Positions 27,758-37,868 of a DNA stretch of 64,000 nt are shown here, piece by piece. A program made the translations under genes and the position numbers. Origin of the DNA: Tessaracoccus flavescens (GTDB taxonomy: Bacteria > Actinomycetota > Actinomycetes > Propionibacteriales > Propionibacteriaceae); assembly GCF_001998865.1 (NCBI RefSeq), contig NZ_CP019607.1, positions 3,286,001 through 3,350,000 of the forward strand, written 5' to 3'. The first letter of the stretch is position 1. Each line of letters begins with the position of its first letter. Below the pieces are notes generated by a model that saw only the letters and a program-made list of their open reading frames with translations, ran no database searches and was not told the DNA's origin.

Positions 27758-28845
27758 TCAGCCTCAGCGACCTGCCGCTGCGGGCGGACCTCGTCGGGCA
27801 GGAGCCCTACGGCGCGCCGCAGCTCGAGGTGCCGGTGGTGCTCAACGTCAACGAGAACCCGTACCCACCGTCGCCCGCGATCCGGCACGAGATGGCCGCC
27901 GCCATCGTCTCGGCCGCCGGTAGCCTCAACCGTTACCCGGACCGCGAGGCGCTCGGCCTGCGGGGAGATCTCGCCGCCTACCTCGGTCACGGTCTCGCGG
28001 CCGAGAACATCTGGGCGGCCAACGGCTCCAACGAGGTGATGGCGCACCTGCTGACCGCCTTCGGGGGCCCAGGGCGCACCGTGCTCACCTTCACACCCAC
28101 CTACTCGATGTACCCGGAGTACGCCCGCAACACGTGCACCGGTTACGTCACGGTGCCGCGCAACGACGACTACACGCTCGACGCGAAGCTCGTGCTCGAC
28201 GCGATCACCAAGCACCAACCGACGGTCGTGCTGATCACCACGCCGAACAACCCGACGGGAACCACGGTCGACCTCGACACCATCGAGGCGATTCTGGAGG
28301 GAAGTGACGTTCTGCTCGTCGTCGACGAGGCGTACCAGGAGTTCTCCAGCGGACCGAGCGCGCTGGAACTGCTCGAACGGCACCCGCGGCTGATCGTCTC
28401 GCGCACCATGTCGAAGGCGTTCGCGCTGGCCGGCGGGCGCGTGGGCTACTTCGCGGCGGCACCCGCCATCGTCGACGCCTGCCGGATCGTGCGGTTGCCC
28501 TACCATCTCAGCGCCCAGACCCAGGTCATCGCCCGCGTGGCGCTCGCGCACTCCGACGAGATGCTCGCCCAGGTGCGTTCGCTCGCCGCCGAGGCGCGCT
28601 CCTTCGAGGACTGGGCCCGTGGCCGCGGCTACGAGGTGATCGACTCCCAGGCGAACTTCTCGCTGATCGGCAGGTTCCCTGACCGGCACCGCGTCTGGCA
28701 GGATCTGTTGGACCGCGGCATCCTCATCCGCGAGACCGGCCCCGCCGGATTCCTCCGCGTCTCCGCCGGGACCCCCGAGGAGATGGCGCTCCTACGCTCC
28801 GCGCTGGACGAGATCGACCCCACCCTGGAAGGACGCGCGTCATGA
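27754..28845 (+). CDS. hisC: Histidinol-phosphate aminotransferase
   Basis: The 363-residue fold-type I PLP enzyme moves an amino group from glutamate to imidazole acetol phosphate. The substrate-side motif [13 protein letters not shown] is at the N-terminus. [13 protein letters not shown] and [10 protein letters not shown] contain PLP contacts, and the Schiff-base lysine is in [17 protein letters not shown]. The GTG start overlaps hisD by four bases (GTGA), and the stop overlaps hisB (ATGA). Confidence 0.96.
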   Translation: MISLSDLPLRADLVGQEPYGAPQLEVPVVLNVNENPYPPSPAIRHEMAAAIVSAAGSLNRYPDREALGLRGDLAAYLGHGLAAENIWAANGSNEVMAHLLTAFGGPGRTVLTFTPTYSMYPEYARNTCTGYVTVPRNDDYTLDAKLVLDAITKHQPTVVLITTPNNPTGTTVDLDTIEAILEGSDVLLVVDEAYQEFSSGPSALELLERHPRLIVSRTMSKAFALAGGRVGYFAAAPAIVDACRIVRLPYHLSAQTQVIARVALAHSDEMLAQVRSLAAEARSFEDWARGRGYEVIDSQANFSLIGRFPDRHRVWQDLLDRGILIRETGPAGFLRVSAGTPEEMALLRSALDEIDPTLEGRAS

Positions 28846-29450
28846 GCCGCACCGCCACCATCAGCCGCTCGACGAGCGAGTCCACCATCACGGTGACCCT
28901 TGACCTCGACGGCACCGGCGCCTCCGACATCTCCACCGGCGTCGGCTTCTACGACCACATGCTGACCGCCCTTTCCAAGCACTCCCTGATCGACCTCACC
29001 GTCAAGGCGGAGGGTGATCTGCACATCGACGGCCACCACACCGTCGAGGATGTGGCCATCTGCATCGGGCAGGCGCTGAAGGAGGCGCTCGGCGACAAGG
29101 CGGGGATCCGTCGCTACGGTCACGCCGTGATCCCGCTCGACGAGGCCGTCGCGGACGTGGTGGTGGACGTCGCGGGCCGCCCGTACGTGACCTGCCAGGG
29201 TGAGCCGGACGGTCAGCCCTATGCACTGATCGGCGGCAGCGGCGTGCCGTACGCCGGTTCCATGACCTACCACGTCTTCGAGGCGCTCGCGCTCAACGCC
29301 GGCCTCTGCCTGCACCTGCGCCTCCTCTCCGGCCGCGATCCGCACCACATCGTGGAGGCCGAGTTCAAGGCGCTCGCGCGTGCACTGCGCGAGGCCGTCG
29401 AGACCGACCCCCGTCAGCCGGGGATCCCGAGCACAAAGGGCGCGCTCTGA
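28842..29450 (+). CDS. hisB: Imidazoleglycerol-phosphate dehydratase
   Basis: The 202-residue enzyme removes water from imidazole glycerol phosphate. It is the single-domain form, with no histidinol phosphatase. Two metal-binding repeats are clear: [20 protein letters not shown] and [34 protein letters not shown] gives further conserved histidine contacts. It overlaps hisC by four bases, and its TGA stop overlaps the proposed CTG start of hisH. Confidence 0.97.
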   Translation: MSRTATISRSTSESTITVTLDLDGTGASDISTGVGFYDHMLTALSKHSLIDLTVKAEGDLHIDGHHTVEDVAICIGQALKEALGDKAGIRRYGHAVIPLDEAVADVVVDVAGRPYVTCQGEPDGQPYALIGGSGVPYAGSMTYHVFEALALNAGLCLHLRLLSGRDPHHIVEAEFKALARALREAVETDPRQPGIPSTKGAL

Positions 29451-30061
29451 GCCGCCGGATCGGGCTGTTCGACTACGGGTCGGGCAACCTCCACTCCGCC
29501 CAGCGGGCCTTCGCAGGGGCGGGTGCGGACGTGGTCGTCACCTCCGACCTCGACGAGCTGCGCAGGCAGGACGCGCTCGTTGTCCCGGGGGTGGGCGCCT
29601 ACGCCACGTGCATGGCGGGGCTGAGCGCAGCCGGGGGAGTCGAACTGATCCGCGACTGGGTCGCCGCCGACCGACCGTTGATCGGCATCTGTGTCGGGCA
29701 TCAGATCCTCTTCGACGGCGGCACCGAACACGGCGTCTCGACGCCGGGGCTCGGCCTGCTCGACGGGGAGGTGGTGTCCCTCGAGGCGCGCCGCCTCCCA
29801 CACATGGGCTGGAACACCGTCGACGCACCGGAGGGGTCGCGACTCTTCGACTCCCTCGCGGGGGAGAGGTTCTACTTCGTGCACAGCTACGCCGCCATGC
29901 GCCCGCCGACCGGCGCGCTCGTGGCGACCTCGGAGCATGAGGGGAGCCAGTTCGTCGCAGCCGTCGAGCGCGGCAACCTGGCCTCCACCCAGTTCCACCC
30001 CGAGAAGTCGGGGGCCGCCGGTGCGCGACTCATCGCGAACTGGCTTCGCATTCTCGGTTGA
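29447..30061 (+). CDS. hisH: Imidazole glycerol phosphate synthase, glutaminase subunit, CTG start
   Basis: The 204-residue amidotransferase releases ammonia from glutamine for HisF, which is not in this window. The conserved start [18 protein letters not shown] is encoded, but no ATG, GTG or TTG precedes it in frame; the first such codon (GTG at 29531) comes after it. CTG at 29447 overlaps the hisB TGA in the same CTGA pattern as the ATGA and GTGA junctions of this operon, so I use it as the start. The nucleophile is in [14 protein letters not shown], and the catalytic histidine and glutamate are in [11 protein letters not shown] second CTG at 29465 is another option. Confidence 0.88.
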   Translation: MSRRIGLFDYGSGNLHSAQRAFAGAGADVVVTSDLDELRRQDALVVPGVGAYATCMAGLSAAGGVELIRDWVAADRPLIGICVGHQILFDGGTEHGVSTPGLGLLDGEVVSLEARRLPHMGWNTVDAPEGSRLFDSLAGERFYFVHSYAAMRPPTGALVATSEHEGSQFVAAVERGNLASTQFHPEKSGAAGARLIANWLRILG

Positions 30062-30072
30062 GCCAGTTCAGA

Positions 30073-30078
30073 TAGGGT
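30073..30078 (+). promoter_or_regulatory. -10 box TAGGGT before priA
   Basis: TAGGGT is followed by eight bases and the GTG start of priA. It suggests that priA and the cassette after it can be transcribed independently of hisD. Confidence 0.5.
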
Positions 30079-30086
30079 TGGGCGTC

Positions 30087-30818
30087 GTGGAGAAATTGCA
30101 GTTGTTGCCTGCCGTCGATGTGCAGGGCGGCCAGGCCGTCCAGCTCGTCCAGGGCGTCGCGGACACCCAGAAGGAATTCGGCGATCCCCTGAAGGCAGCG
30201 CTGCGCTGGCAGGACGGCGGCGCCGAGTGGCTCCACCTCGTCGACCTCGATGCCGCCTTCGGGCGCGGCTCCAACGCAGACCTGCTGCGCGAGATCGTCG
30301 GAAAGCTCGACCTGTCCGTCGAGCTCTCGGGTGGCATCCGCGACGACGCCTCGCTCGAGCGGGCGCTGGGCACGGGCGCCCGCAGGGTCAACATCGGCAC
30401 GGCCGCGCTCGAGAACCCCGAGTGGTGTGACCGCATCGTCGCCGAGCATGGCGACCGGGTGGCCATCGGCCTCGATGTGCGCGGCGAGAACCTGGCCGCC
30501 CGCGGCTGGACCACCGAGGGCGGCCCCTGGATGGAGACGCTGGATCGGCTCGTGGCCGCAGGTTGCGAACGCTTCGTCGTCACCGACGTCAACTCCGACG
30601 GCATGCTCACCGGCCCCAACACGGAGCTGCTGAAGCAGGTCGCCGAGCGCAGCGGACGCAAGGTCATCGCCTCCGGCGGCATCGCGACGCTCGAGAACCT
30701 GCGCGACCTGCGTGAACTCGTGCCGCTCGGCATCGAGGGCGCCATCATCGGCACGGCCCTCTACGTCGGACGCTTCACCATCGAGGAGGCCCTCGAGGTC
30801 GCTGAGGGACAGCTGTGA
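30087..30818 (+). CDS. priA: PriA-type phosphoribosyl isomerase (HisA/TrpF)
   Basis: The 243-residue TIM-barrel isomerase acts on ProFAR in histidine synthesis. In most actinobacteria it also replaces TrpF. The first catalytic aspartate is Asp11 in [12 protein letters not shown], and the second lies in [22 protein letters not shown] style sequence (here [10 protein letters not shown]) keeps the Arg-Gly-Trp that marks dual-function PriA. The place normally held by Arg19 is glutamine here. No trpF was found in the window, which fits a dual role. The GTG start at 30087 has a TAGGGT box just upstream, and the stop overlaps the next gene. Confidence 0.92.
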   Translation: MEKLQLLPAVDVQGGQAVQLVQGVADTQKEFGDPLKAALRWQDGGAEWLHLVDLDAAFGRGSNADLLREIVGKLDLSVELSGGIRDDASLERALGTGARRVNIGTAALENPEWCDRIVAEHGDRVAIGLDVRGENLAARGWTTEGGPWMETLDRLVAAGCERFVVTDVNSDGMLTGPNTELLKQVAERSGRKVIASGGIATLENLRDLRELVPLGIEGAIIGTALYVGRFTIEEALEVAEGQL

Positions 30819-33166
30819 TGGCGCGGCCACCTGCCAGTGCCTTCGGGGTCAGCAACCCCGACACCATGCACGTGCCGCCCCTGCTCGACGGGCGGATCTC
30901 CGAGCTGCTCGCGGGCAAGAAGATCGCCATGACCGGCGTCACCGGGTTCATCGGCGAACAGCTGCTGTGGAAGGTGCTCACCGAGTGCCCCGACACCACA
31001 ACCGCGGTGCTGGTCCGGCGGAAGGGCTCTGTCACCGCGGAACAGCGCGTCGAGAGCCTGCTGAAGAAGAAGATCTTCGCCGAAATCGTCGCCGCCTCCG
31101 GAGGGGTGGAGAAGCTGATGGCCGAGCGCGTCCAGGTGATCGAGGGCGACCTGCCCGCGGTGCCGGACCTCCCGCGCGACCTCGACGTCCTGCTGCACTG
31201 CGCAGGTGACGTGTCCTTCGACCCGCCCATCGACCAGGCGTTCATGACCAACGTCGTCGGCACGAAGGCGCTCCTCACCAAGCTGCGCGAGGCCTGCTCC
31301 GACGAGGAAGGCAACCTGGTGCGGATCCCGCACTACGTGCACGTCTCCACCGCCTACACAGCGGGTCGACGCCGAGGTGCCATCCCGGAGGCCGCCCACG
31401 TCCACGACATCGACTACGAGGAGGAGACGCGCGCCGCCCTCGCGATGAAGGAGCACGTGGAGGCCCGCTCGCGCAGCTCCGAGCAGCTCACCAAGCTGCG
31501 CGAGGAGGCGGAGGCCCTCCACCGCCAGGCCGGATACCTCACCACCTCCGAGGACACGGAGCGCCGTCGCCTCGAATGGGTGAAGAAGGAACTGGTCGCC
31601 GCCGGAACCGAGCGGGCCCGTTCGCTCGGCTGGACCGATGTCTACACCTTCGCGAAGGCCCTCGCCGAGCGCGTCGTGGCCGACCTCGCCCCCGACTTCC
31701 GCGTCTCGATCGCCCGTCCGGCCATCGTCGAGTCCTCCCTGAACTTCCCGCACGCCGGGTGGATCGAAGGCTTCAAGATGGCCGACCCGATCATCCTGGC
31801 CTACGGTCGCGGACAACTGCCTGAGTTCCCGGCCTCGCCCGACGCCGTGATCGACATCATCCCGTGCGACCTCGTCGTCAACGCGATCATCGCGGTCACC
31901 GCGACCGAGCCGAATCTCGGCGAGGTGGAGTACTACCACCTGAGCTCCGGGGCGCGGAACCCGCTGACGTTCCGCGGCGTCTACGAGCACGTGCGCAACT
32001 ACTTCAGCCAGCATCCCTACACCTCAGGGCAGGGCTCGACCCCGCTCGCCACCTGGAACTTCCCCGGCGCCGAGCCCATCGAGCTTGTGCTCAAGCTCGC
32101 GGACAAGGGCGTCAAGATCGGCAACAAGCTGCTCAGCTTCGCCCCGCGCGGCAAGCAGACCCGCAAGCTGGCCACCTCCCTGGACAAGACGCGCAAGCAG
32201 TTGGACTTCCTCGGCAAGTACCTGACGCTGTACGGCGAGTACCTGCAGTCCGAGCTCCACTTCGTCGACGACTGCACCCTCGCGCTGCACAACTCGCTCC
32301 ACCCCGACGACGCCGTCACGTTCGGTTTCGACTCGGCCAGCTACGACTGGAAGCACTACATGGAGGAGGTGCACATCCCGGCGATCACCAACCCGGTGCG
32401 GCGCCTCGAGGCCGCGCGCAAGCGCCGCAACGCCCGCTCCAGCACCTTCCGCGAGCTGCGTCCCGCCGAGCCGGGCACAGTGCTCGCGGCCTTCGACCTG
32501 GACGGAACGGTCATGGCGACCAACGTCGTCGAGACCTACATGTGGGCCCGGCTTCCCGAGCTGTCGCCGCTGCGTCGCGTCGGCGAGGTGGCGAGCCTTG
32601 CGCTGCAGCTGCCGATGTATCTCGGCGCCGAGCGGCGCGACCGCGGCGTCTTCCTCCGCTCGATCTACCGCCGCTACGCAGGCGCCGATCTCGCAAAGCT
32701 CGAGGACTACGTCGACGAGAAGCTGGCCCCGATGATCCTGGACCGGATGTCGCCCGACGCGATCCGCAGGATCCGTGAGCACCGCGACGCCGGGCACACC
32801 ACCATCTTGATCACCGGCGTGATCCGGCCGCTGACCCGTCCGTTCGAGGGCCTGTTCGACACCATCGTCGCGGCCGACCTCGCAACCGATGCCGACGGCG
32901 TGTGCACCGGCTTCCTGAGCGGTCCGCCGATGGTGGGGGAGTCGCGGTCGGCCTGGCTGCGTCACTACGCACAGCTGCACGGCATCGATCTCAACAACTC
33001 GTTCGCCTACGCGGACAGCCATGTCGACCTGCCGATGCTCGGCGCCGTAGGCAACCCGGTGGCGGTCAGCCCCGACATCGGGTTGATGCGCGCGGCGAAG
33101 TCAAAGGGCTGGTCAATCGTCGAGTGGCCGGAGATGTCTCCGCTGCCGCGTTGGAAGATGTCGTGA
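30815..33166 (+). CDS. Fatty acyl-CoA reductase-like domain fused to HAD-IB hydrolase
   Basis: This 783-residue protein has two enzymes. Residues about 35-420 form an extended short-chain reductase of the fatty acyl-CoA reductase/Male-sterility type. The NAD(P) loop is [34 protein letters not shown] and [15 protein letters not shown] are conserved, and the active YxxxK is in [12 protein letters not shown]. Residues about 556-765 are a HAD-IB phosphatase, with [11 protein letters not shown] as the nucleophile loop and [16 protein letters not shown] as the metal loop. The likely job is to reduce an acyl chain and remove a phosphate or act on a lipid head group, but the substrate is unknown. It overlaps priA by four bases and leads a three-gene cassette. 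Confidence 0.85.
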   Translation: MMARPPASAFGVSNPDTMHVPPLLDGRISELLAGKKIAMTGVTGFIGEQLLWKVLTECPDTTTAVLVRRKGSVTAEQRVESLLKKKIFAEIVAASGGVEKLMAERVQVIEGDLPAVPDLPRDLDVLLHCAGDVSFDPPIDQAFMTNVVGTKALLTKLREACSDEEGNLVRIPHYVHVSTAYTAGRRRGAIPEAAHVHDIDYEEETRAALAMKEHVEARSRSSEQLTKLREEAEALHRQAGYLTTSEDTERRRLEWVKKELVAAGTERARSLGWTDVYTFAKALAERVVADLAPDFRVSIARPAIVESSLNFPHAGWIEGFKMADPIILAYGRGQLPEFPASPDAVIDIIPCDLVVNAIIAVTATEPNLGEVEYYHLSSGARNPLTFRGVYEHVRNYFSQHPYTSGQGSTPLATWNFPGAEPIELVLKLADKGVKIGNKLLSFAPRGKQTRKLATSLDKTRKQLDFLGKYLTLYGEYLQSELHFVDDCTLALHNSLHPDDAVTFGFDSASYDWKHYMEEVHIPAITNPVRRLEAARKRRNARSSTFRELRPAEPGTVLAAFDLDGTVMATNVVETYMWARLPELSPLRRVGEVASLALQLPMYLGAERRDRGVFLRSIYRRYAGADLAKLEDYVDEKLAPMILDRMSPDAIRRIREHRDAGHTTILITGVIRPLTRPFEGLFDTIVAADLATDADGVCTGFLSGPPMVGESRSAWLRHYAQLHGIDLNNSFAYADSHVDLPMLGAVGNPVAVSPDIGLMRAAKSKGWSIVEWPEMSPLPRWKMS

Positions 33167-33182
33167 ACGGAAAGGACCGCTG

Positions 33183-34703
33183 ATGTCTCGTCCCGGGTTC
33201 GTGCTTGAGGTCGATGAGAAGACCCCGCACCTCATGACGATGTCGGGCGCCCAGCTGCGGCTGGAGCGCTTCGGGATCGGCACCCAGGTGGTCTACACCG
33301 CCGACGCCGAGGAGTCGAGCGACCCCGTGGGTCTCATCGACTCGGCCGTCAGCGCACCCTCGGGCAGCGCTCCGCTTGCCGACCTGCTGCGCCAGGACAC
33401 CACCTTGACGCTCGTCATCGTGGACGCCGACGCCCCGCTCCCGCGCCCTCACTTCGACCCCCGCCGCACGCTCGCCGAGCGGGTGCTGGAGACGGCGGCC
33501 AGGGCAGGGGTCGACGACGTCGAGATCGTCGTGGCCAACGGCCTGAAGCAGCGGTGGTCCAGCCCGCAGATCACCCGGGTGCTCGGCGACCGCGTCGCCA
33601 CCTCGTTCCTCCCCGACGGTCTGATCACCAGTCACGACGTCACAAGCGACGATCTGGTCCGGATCGGCGATGTCGACGGCACGCCCGTGCGGCTCAACCG
33701 TCGCGTCGCCGAGTCCGATCTCGTCGTGGTGATCGGCCTGCGCGGCGACGCCTCGCGCACCAACCCGCTCACCGTCGGGTTGACCGATCTCGCCACGATC
33801 AACCGGATCGTGGGCGTCGAGCCCGATCAGGGGTTCGCCGATGGGGTGCAGGCGCTCCTCCAGGCGAAGATCCCCACCTTCGGCCTGTCCGCCGTCCTCG
33901 GCCAGCCGCTGCTCACCCGCGGCCTTCGCTTCCTCTCCAAGTGCGAGTGGGAATGGAACCTCGCCGATCAGCTCGCCTTCGCCGGATCGCGCCAGATCAT
34001 CGCGGCGCTGCCCCGCCAGGGGGCCCAGCTGGTCAACGGGAACCCGCGCGCCGACTATGCCGTGATCGACGTCGTCGGCGGGGACTACCTCTCCGTGCTC
34101 GACGAGTCGCGCCTCGTGTGGCAGGCGGCCAACGCCGTCGAACTGACCGGCTCGGCAGACGTGCTCGTCACCTCGGTGTGGGGCCCGTCGATCGACCCGG
34201 TCGACTCCATCGGCTCCCCGCTGAACGCAGCGCACCACGCCCTCGTCACGCGCGCGGGCAGCCATCTTGAGGCCCCGCTGGCGAAGGAGGGCGGCGTCCT
34301 GATCGCCTTCCATCCGCTGCGCAACCGGTTCTCCAACCGTCGCCAGTCCTCGGCCGCCGACTTCTTCGCCAAGGTGCTGCCCGCCACGACCGACCCGGCC
34401 GAGATCGCCGCCGAGTTCGAGCCGAAGGCCGTGCAGGACGAGTGGTACCTGGACCTGTACCGGAAGAACTTCGCGAGCCATCCGCTGCGCTCGTTCCAGC
34501 AGTGGTACGAACTGTCGCGGGCAAACCGTCACTTCGCCGAGGTGATCTGGGTGGGAGGCGACCGCAAGTGCGCGGCCCTGCTCGGCCATCGGGCAGCGAC
34601 GACCTATGCCGATGCGCTCGAGATCGCCTCGGGCACCGTCGGGCTCCACCCGACGATCACGATGCTGCGCGGACCCGGGCTCGCGCTGGGCGACGTGCGA
34701 TGA
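33183..34703 (+). CDS. LarA/DUF2088-like protein
   Basis: This 506-residue protein resembles the N-terminal domain of LarA, the nickel-pincer lactate racemase, and the DUF2088 family. The segment VIVDADAPLPRPH followed by VLETAARAGVDDVEIVVANG matches the start of that fold, and SDLVVVIGLRG and GGDYLSVLDESRLVW lie in later parts. I do not see the full set of LarA catalytic histidines and lysines with certainty, so racemase activity is not claimed. It starts with ATG after GGAAAGGACC and overlaps the next gene by four bases (ATGA). Its place between a reductase fusion and an acyltransferase-like protein suggests a shared lipid role. Confidence 0.65.
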   Translation: MSRPGFVLEVDEKTPHLMTMSGAQLRLERFGIGTQVVYTADAEESSDPVGLIDSAVSAPSGSAPLADLLRQDTTLTLVIVDADAPLPRPHFDPRRTLAERVLETAARAGVDDVEIVVANGLKQRWSSPQITRVLGDRVATSFLPDGLITSHDVTSDDLVRIGDVDGTPVRLNRRVAESDLVVVIGLRGDASRTNPLTVGLTDLATINRIVGVEPDQGFADGVQALLQAKIPTFGLSAVLGQPLLTRGLRFLSKCEWEWNLADQLAFAGSRQIIAALPRQGAQLVNGNPRADYAVIDVVGGDYLSVLDESRLVWQAANAVELTGSADVLVTSVWGPSIDPVDSIGSPLNAAHHALVTRAGSHLEAPLAKEGGVLIAFHPLRNRFSNRRQSSAADFFAKVLPATTDPAEIAAEFEPKAVQDEWYLDLYRKNFASHPLRSFQQWYELSRANRHFAEVIWVGGDRKCAALLGHRAATTYADALEIASGTVGLHPTITMLRGPGLALGDVR

Positions 34704-35491
34704 GCCGCGACCTTCCGTCCTGGGCGCAGGGACGCAAGCAGAGCAGGCGGCCGAAGCTGACCCTTCCCCGTGACCTCCTCGCGGCCGCGAAGGCGGTGTT
34801 CCGGCGCCAACGCCCCGCAGGTGCGCCGCCGAAGCCGATCGCCACGCACGAGCCCGGACTGCGCGCCGAGCGACCGGGCCGACACCTCACGCTCCGGCTG
34901 CTGAGCCTTCGCTTCGACATCGAACTGGTCGGTGACGACTCGCTCACCGGTCTTCGCCAGCCGTTCGTGATGGCCGCCAACGAGCAGGGCGCGCTCGACT
35001 ACCAGCTGCTGCGGCTGTCGCTTCCCTCGCGACTCCGCCCGACCATGATCGCCCCCTCGCGGGCGCTGGCGCGGGGCAACAACGTGGTGATCTTCACCGA
35101 CGACCCCTCCGCCGGACGCCAGGTCGGCGAGTTCTCCGACGCTGCGGCAGGCATCGCGGGCCAGCACAACGTGGCCGTCGTCCCGGTCGGGCTCGTCGGC
35201 ACCTTCAAGCTCAAGGACATCCTCAAGCTGCCGCTGACCACCAAGCCGAAGGTCTCGATCCGGTTCGGCGCCCCGCTGTACCCGCGTGGGCGCGGGCTGG
35301 AGGAGTCGACCTCCGAGCTGCAGCACCGCGTCGAGCAGTTGGTGCACGAGGGCGACCTGAGCTGGTGGACGGTCGAACGACGCCGCGTGGAGGGGCCGTC
35401 TGCGCCCTCGCCTGACCAGACGCCCCGCTGGCGTCGCCTGTGGGACCAGGCCGCCCCGGCAAAGGATCCCCGGCCCCGCATCTGGCGGTAA
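34700..35491 (+). CDS. Acyltransferase-fold (PlsC-like) protein lacking the catalytic motif
   Basis: The 263-residue protein looks like a 1-acylglycerol-3-phosphate acyltransferase, but its active motifs are changed. Where PlsC has NHxxxxD, this protein has NEQGALD, so the catalytic histidine is glutamate. The glycerol-phosphate motif FPEGTRS is replaced by IFTDDPSAGR, while the later VAVVPVGLVGTF strand is kept. A basic N-terminal region (RKQSRRPKLTLPRD) may touch the membrane. It may be a binding or scaffold subunit for the two genes before it. The ATG at 34700 overlaps the upstream stop. Confidence 0.65.
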   Translation: MSRDLPSWAQGRKQSRRPKLTLPRDLLAAAKAVFRRQRPAGAPPKPIATHEPGLRAERPGRHLTLRLLSLRFDIELVGDDSLTGLRQPFVMAANEQGALDYQLLRLSLPSRLRPTMIAPSRALARGNNVVIFTDDPSAGRQVGEFSDAAAGIAGQHNVAVVPVGLVGTFKLKDILKLPLTTKPKVSIRFGAPLYPRGRGLEESTSELQHRVEQLVHEGDLSWWTVERRRVEGPSAPSPDQTPRWRRLWDQAAPAKDPRPRIWR

Positions 35492-35494
35492 GCT
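35489..35494 (+). promoter_or_regulatory. -10 box TAAGCT before the GNAT gene (leaderless)
   Basis: TAAGCT overlaps the stop codon of the preceding gene and is followed by seven bases and ATG. The acetyltransferase is therefore probably its own unit rather than part of the cassette. Confidence 0.5.
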
Positions 35495-35501
35495 GAGCGG
35501 C

Positions 35502-36437
35502 ATGGAAGCCTACGTGGAGCCCCATCTCCGGTGGAGGCTCTTGGGCCAGGAGGACGTGGCGGAGGTGGAGAACTTCCGCAGCCAGTTGGAGGCACTGGAC
35601 AACTCGGTCCTGTCCGGCATGGCGTCAGCCATCATGGACACCGATCTCCTCCCTGCCGATGGCATGGCGGTCGGTGGCTGGGACGCCTATGACTCCCTCT
35701 CGGCCTTCGGTGTGTCCTTCATCGCGAGCACCGATCCGCTGCGGATCTACGTGATGGGGGGCGTGCATCCGGTGCACCGGCACATGCTGGTCGGCACCTC
35801 CCTGCTGCGCTGGCAGGTCGAGCGGGCCAGGCACTGGCGCGATGCGAACCATCCCGACCAGCCGATGTGGCTCGGCTGTTACGCGGAGATCGGACGCCCC
35901 GGCCTCGAGCGGGTCGCTCTGAAGCTCGGCTTCACGGCGGAGCGCTACTACTACGACCTGCACCGCGATCTCAGCCGGCCCCTCGCCGTGCCGCGCTCGC
36001 CGGGCATCGACGTCGCAGGCTTTCGCGCCGAGGACAGCGAGGCGGTGCGGGTGCTGCACAACCTCTGCTTCCAGGCCATCGGCGGCTCGGAGGTCCTGCG
36101 CGAGGTCTGGGACGCACGCCTCGCAGACCCCGCCTTCCGGCCCGACTGGTCCTTCATCGCGCGTGACGGAGACCGCATCATCGGGTACGCGATGAGCGCG
36201 GTGGACGGCGAGGAGAACGGCGGCTGGACCGAGCGGTTCGGCGTGCACCCCGACTACCGTCGCCGCGGCATCTTGCTCGCGCTGCTCGGTCACTGCCTGC
36301 ACGCGATGCGGGCCTCCGGCTGCACCGAGGCGGGCATCGGCATAGACACCCCGGACGGCCTGGGCCTCTCCCGCCTTGCCGGTGAACTCGACTACACCAC
36401 CCGCGACGCCGTGGCGCTCCTCAGCCGCGTGGTCTGA
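35502..36437 (+). CDS. Tandem GNAT-fold N-acetyltransferase
   Basis: The 311-residue protein seems to have two GNAT domains, an architecture like that of mycothiol synthase MshD. The C-terminal one (about residues 165-300) has the acetyl-CoA loop in RFGVHPDYRRRGILLALLGHCLHAM. The N-terminal one is more divergent (IYVMGGVHPVHRHMLVGTSLLRW). The acceptor is unknown, and nothing nearby points to one. It is preceded by its own -10 box. The following 114 bases hold a small GC hairpin and the yebC promoter. Confidence 0.78.
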   Translation: MEAYVEPHLRWRLLGQEDVAEVENFRSQLEALDNSVLSGMASAIMDTDLLPADGMAVGGWDAYDSLSAFGVSFIASTDPLRIYVMGGVHPVHRHMLVGTSLLRWQVERARHWRDANHPDQPMWLGCYAEIGRPGLERVALKLGFTAERYYYDLHRDLSRPLAVPRSPGIDVAGFRAEDSEAVRVLHNLCFQAIGGSEVLREVWDARLADPAFRPDWSFIARDGDRIIGYAMSAVDGEENGGWTERFGVHPDYRRRGILLALLGHCLHAMRASGCTEAGIGIDTPDGLGLSRLAGELDYTTRDAVALLSRVV

Positions 36438-36499
36438 TCCCGGAGCCGGGTCCGGCCGCGCCCACGGCGTCGGTATGCGGTCGGCTGGGCGGAGCACGA

Positions 36500-36505
36500 T
36501 AAGCT
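36500..36505 (+). promoter_or_regulatory. -10 box TAAGCT of the yebC-ruv unit
   Basis: TAAGCT lies 46 bases before the ATG of yebC. The leader contains GAGAAGGTGGG as the ribosome-binding sequence. No good -35 was seen. Confidence 0.4.
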
Positions 36506-36551
36506 TCGCCAGAGACCAGATGAATACTGAGCGACGAGAAGGTGGGACCGG

Positions 36552-37325
36552 ATGAGCGGGCATTCCAAGTGGGCGACGACGAAGCACAAGAAGGCGGTCA
36601 TCGACGCCAAGCGCGGCAAGCTGTTCGCGAAGCTGATCAAGAACGTCGAGGTCGCGGCGCGACTCGGCGGCGGCGACCCCTCGGGCAACCCGACGCTGTA
36701 CGACGCGATCCAGAAGGCGAAGAAGTCGTCGGTCCCCAACGACAACATCGACCGCGCCGTCAAGCGCGGCTCCGGCGCGGAGTCCGGCGGCGCCGACTAC
36801 GAGACCATCATGTACGAGGCCTACGGCCCCGCGGGCGTCGCGATCCTGATCGAGTGCCTGACCGACAACCGGAACCGCTCCGCCTCCGACGTCCGCGTCG
36901 CCGTCACCCGCAACGGCGGCACCATGGCCGACGTCGGCTCCGTGCAGCGCCTGTTCTCCCGCAAGGGAGTCGTCGTGGTGCCCAAGAAGCAGAACTCCGG
37001 CGAGCTTTCCGAGGACGCCCTGCTGGAGGCCGCGCTCGAGGCGGGCCTCGAGGAGGTCTCCGACGACGGTGACGAGTTCGAGGCCTACACCGACCCGAAC
37101 GACCTGGTCGAGGTGCGCAAGGCGATCGAGGCCGCCGGCCTCGACTACGACTCCTCCGAGGTCCAGTTCGTGGCCTCCTTCGACCAGGCCGTCGACTCGG
37201 TCGACGTGGCGCAGAAGGTGTTCAGGATCATCGACGCGCTCGACGACTCCGACGACGTGCAGAACGTCTACACCAACGTCGACCTCACGCCAGAGGTCGC
37301 CGAGGCGCTCGAAGATGAGGACTGA
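36552..37325 (+). CDS. yebC: YebC/PmpR-family protein
   Basis: The 257-residue protein belongs to a widespread family that acts as a transcription regulator or, as recent work on relatives suggests, helps ribosomes through proline-rich stretches. The start [21 protein letters not shown] is the family signature. [19 protein letters not shown] and [21 protein letters not shown] follow. The acidic C-terminus ([18 protein letters not shown]) is standard. It precedes ruvC, as in many bacteria. Its ATG has a good ribosome-binding sequence. Confidence 0.95.
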   Translation: MSGHSKWATTKHKKAVIDAKRGKLFAKLIKNVEVAARLGGGDPSGNPTLYDAIQKAKKSSVPNDNIDRAVKRGSGAESGGADYETIMYEAYGPAGVAILIECLTDNRNRSASDVRVAVTRNGGTMADVGSVQRLFSRKGVVVVPKKQNSGELSEDALLEAALEAGLEEVSDDGDEFEAYTDPNDLVEVRKAIEAAGLDYDSSEVQFVASFDQAVDSVDVAQKVFRIIDALDDSDDVQNVYTNVDLTPEVAEALEDED

Positions 37326-37346
37326 TCCGGACAGGGGACTGAGGCT

Positions 37347-37868
37347 GTGCGAGTCATCGGGATCGATCCCGGCCTGACCCGCTGCGGGATCGGGATCGTC
37401 GAGGGAACGGTCGGCCGACCACCGCGGCTGGTCGCGGTCGGCGTCGTGCGCACCACCGTCGGAGACGATCTCGCCTCGCGTCTGCTCGCGCTCGAGGCCG
37501 GGCTCACCGAGTGGTTCGACGAGTACCGACCAGAGGCCGCAGGGATCGAGCGGGTCTTCGCGCAGCACAACCTCAGCTCCGTGATGGACACGTCGCAGGC
37601 CTCGGGCGTCGCGGCGCTCACCGCGGCGCGCAGGGGCCTTCCCGTCACCTTCCACACACCCAGCGAGGTCAAGGCGGCGGTCACCGGGTCCGGCAATGCA
37701 GACAAGGCGCAGGTCGCCGCGATGGTCGTCCGGATCCTGAAGCTCACGGCAGCGCCGAAGCCGGCCGACGCCGCCGACGCCCTCGCCATCGCCGTCACCC
37801 AGGTGTGGCGTGGGGCGGTCACCAACAGATACGCCGCGGCAGTCGCGGCAGCCAAGGGGAAGCGATGA
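37347..37868 (+). CDS. ruvC: Holliday junction resolvase RuvC
   Basis: The 173-residue nuclease cuts Holliday junctions in recombination. The acidic active-site residues are visible: Asp in [12 protein letters not shown], Glu in [12 protein letters not shown], and two Asp in [12 protein letters not shown]. Its length is normal. The GTG start is 21 bases after yebC. It overlaps ruvA by four bases (ATGA), giving the standard ruvC-ruvA-ruvB order. Confidence 0.96.
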   Translation: MRVIGIDPGLTRCGIGIVEGTVGRPPRLVAVGVVRTTVGDDLASRLLALEAGLTEWFDEYRPEAAGIERVFAQHNLSSVMDTSQASGVAALTAARRGLPVTFHTPSEVKAAVTGSGNADKAQVAAMVVRILKLTAAPKPADAADALAIAVTQVWRGAVTNRYAAAVAAAKGKR

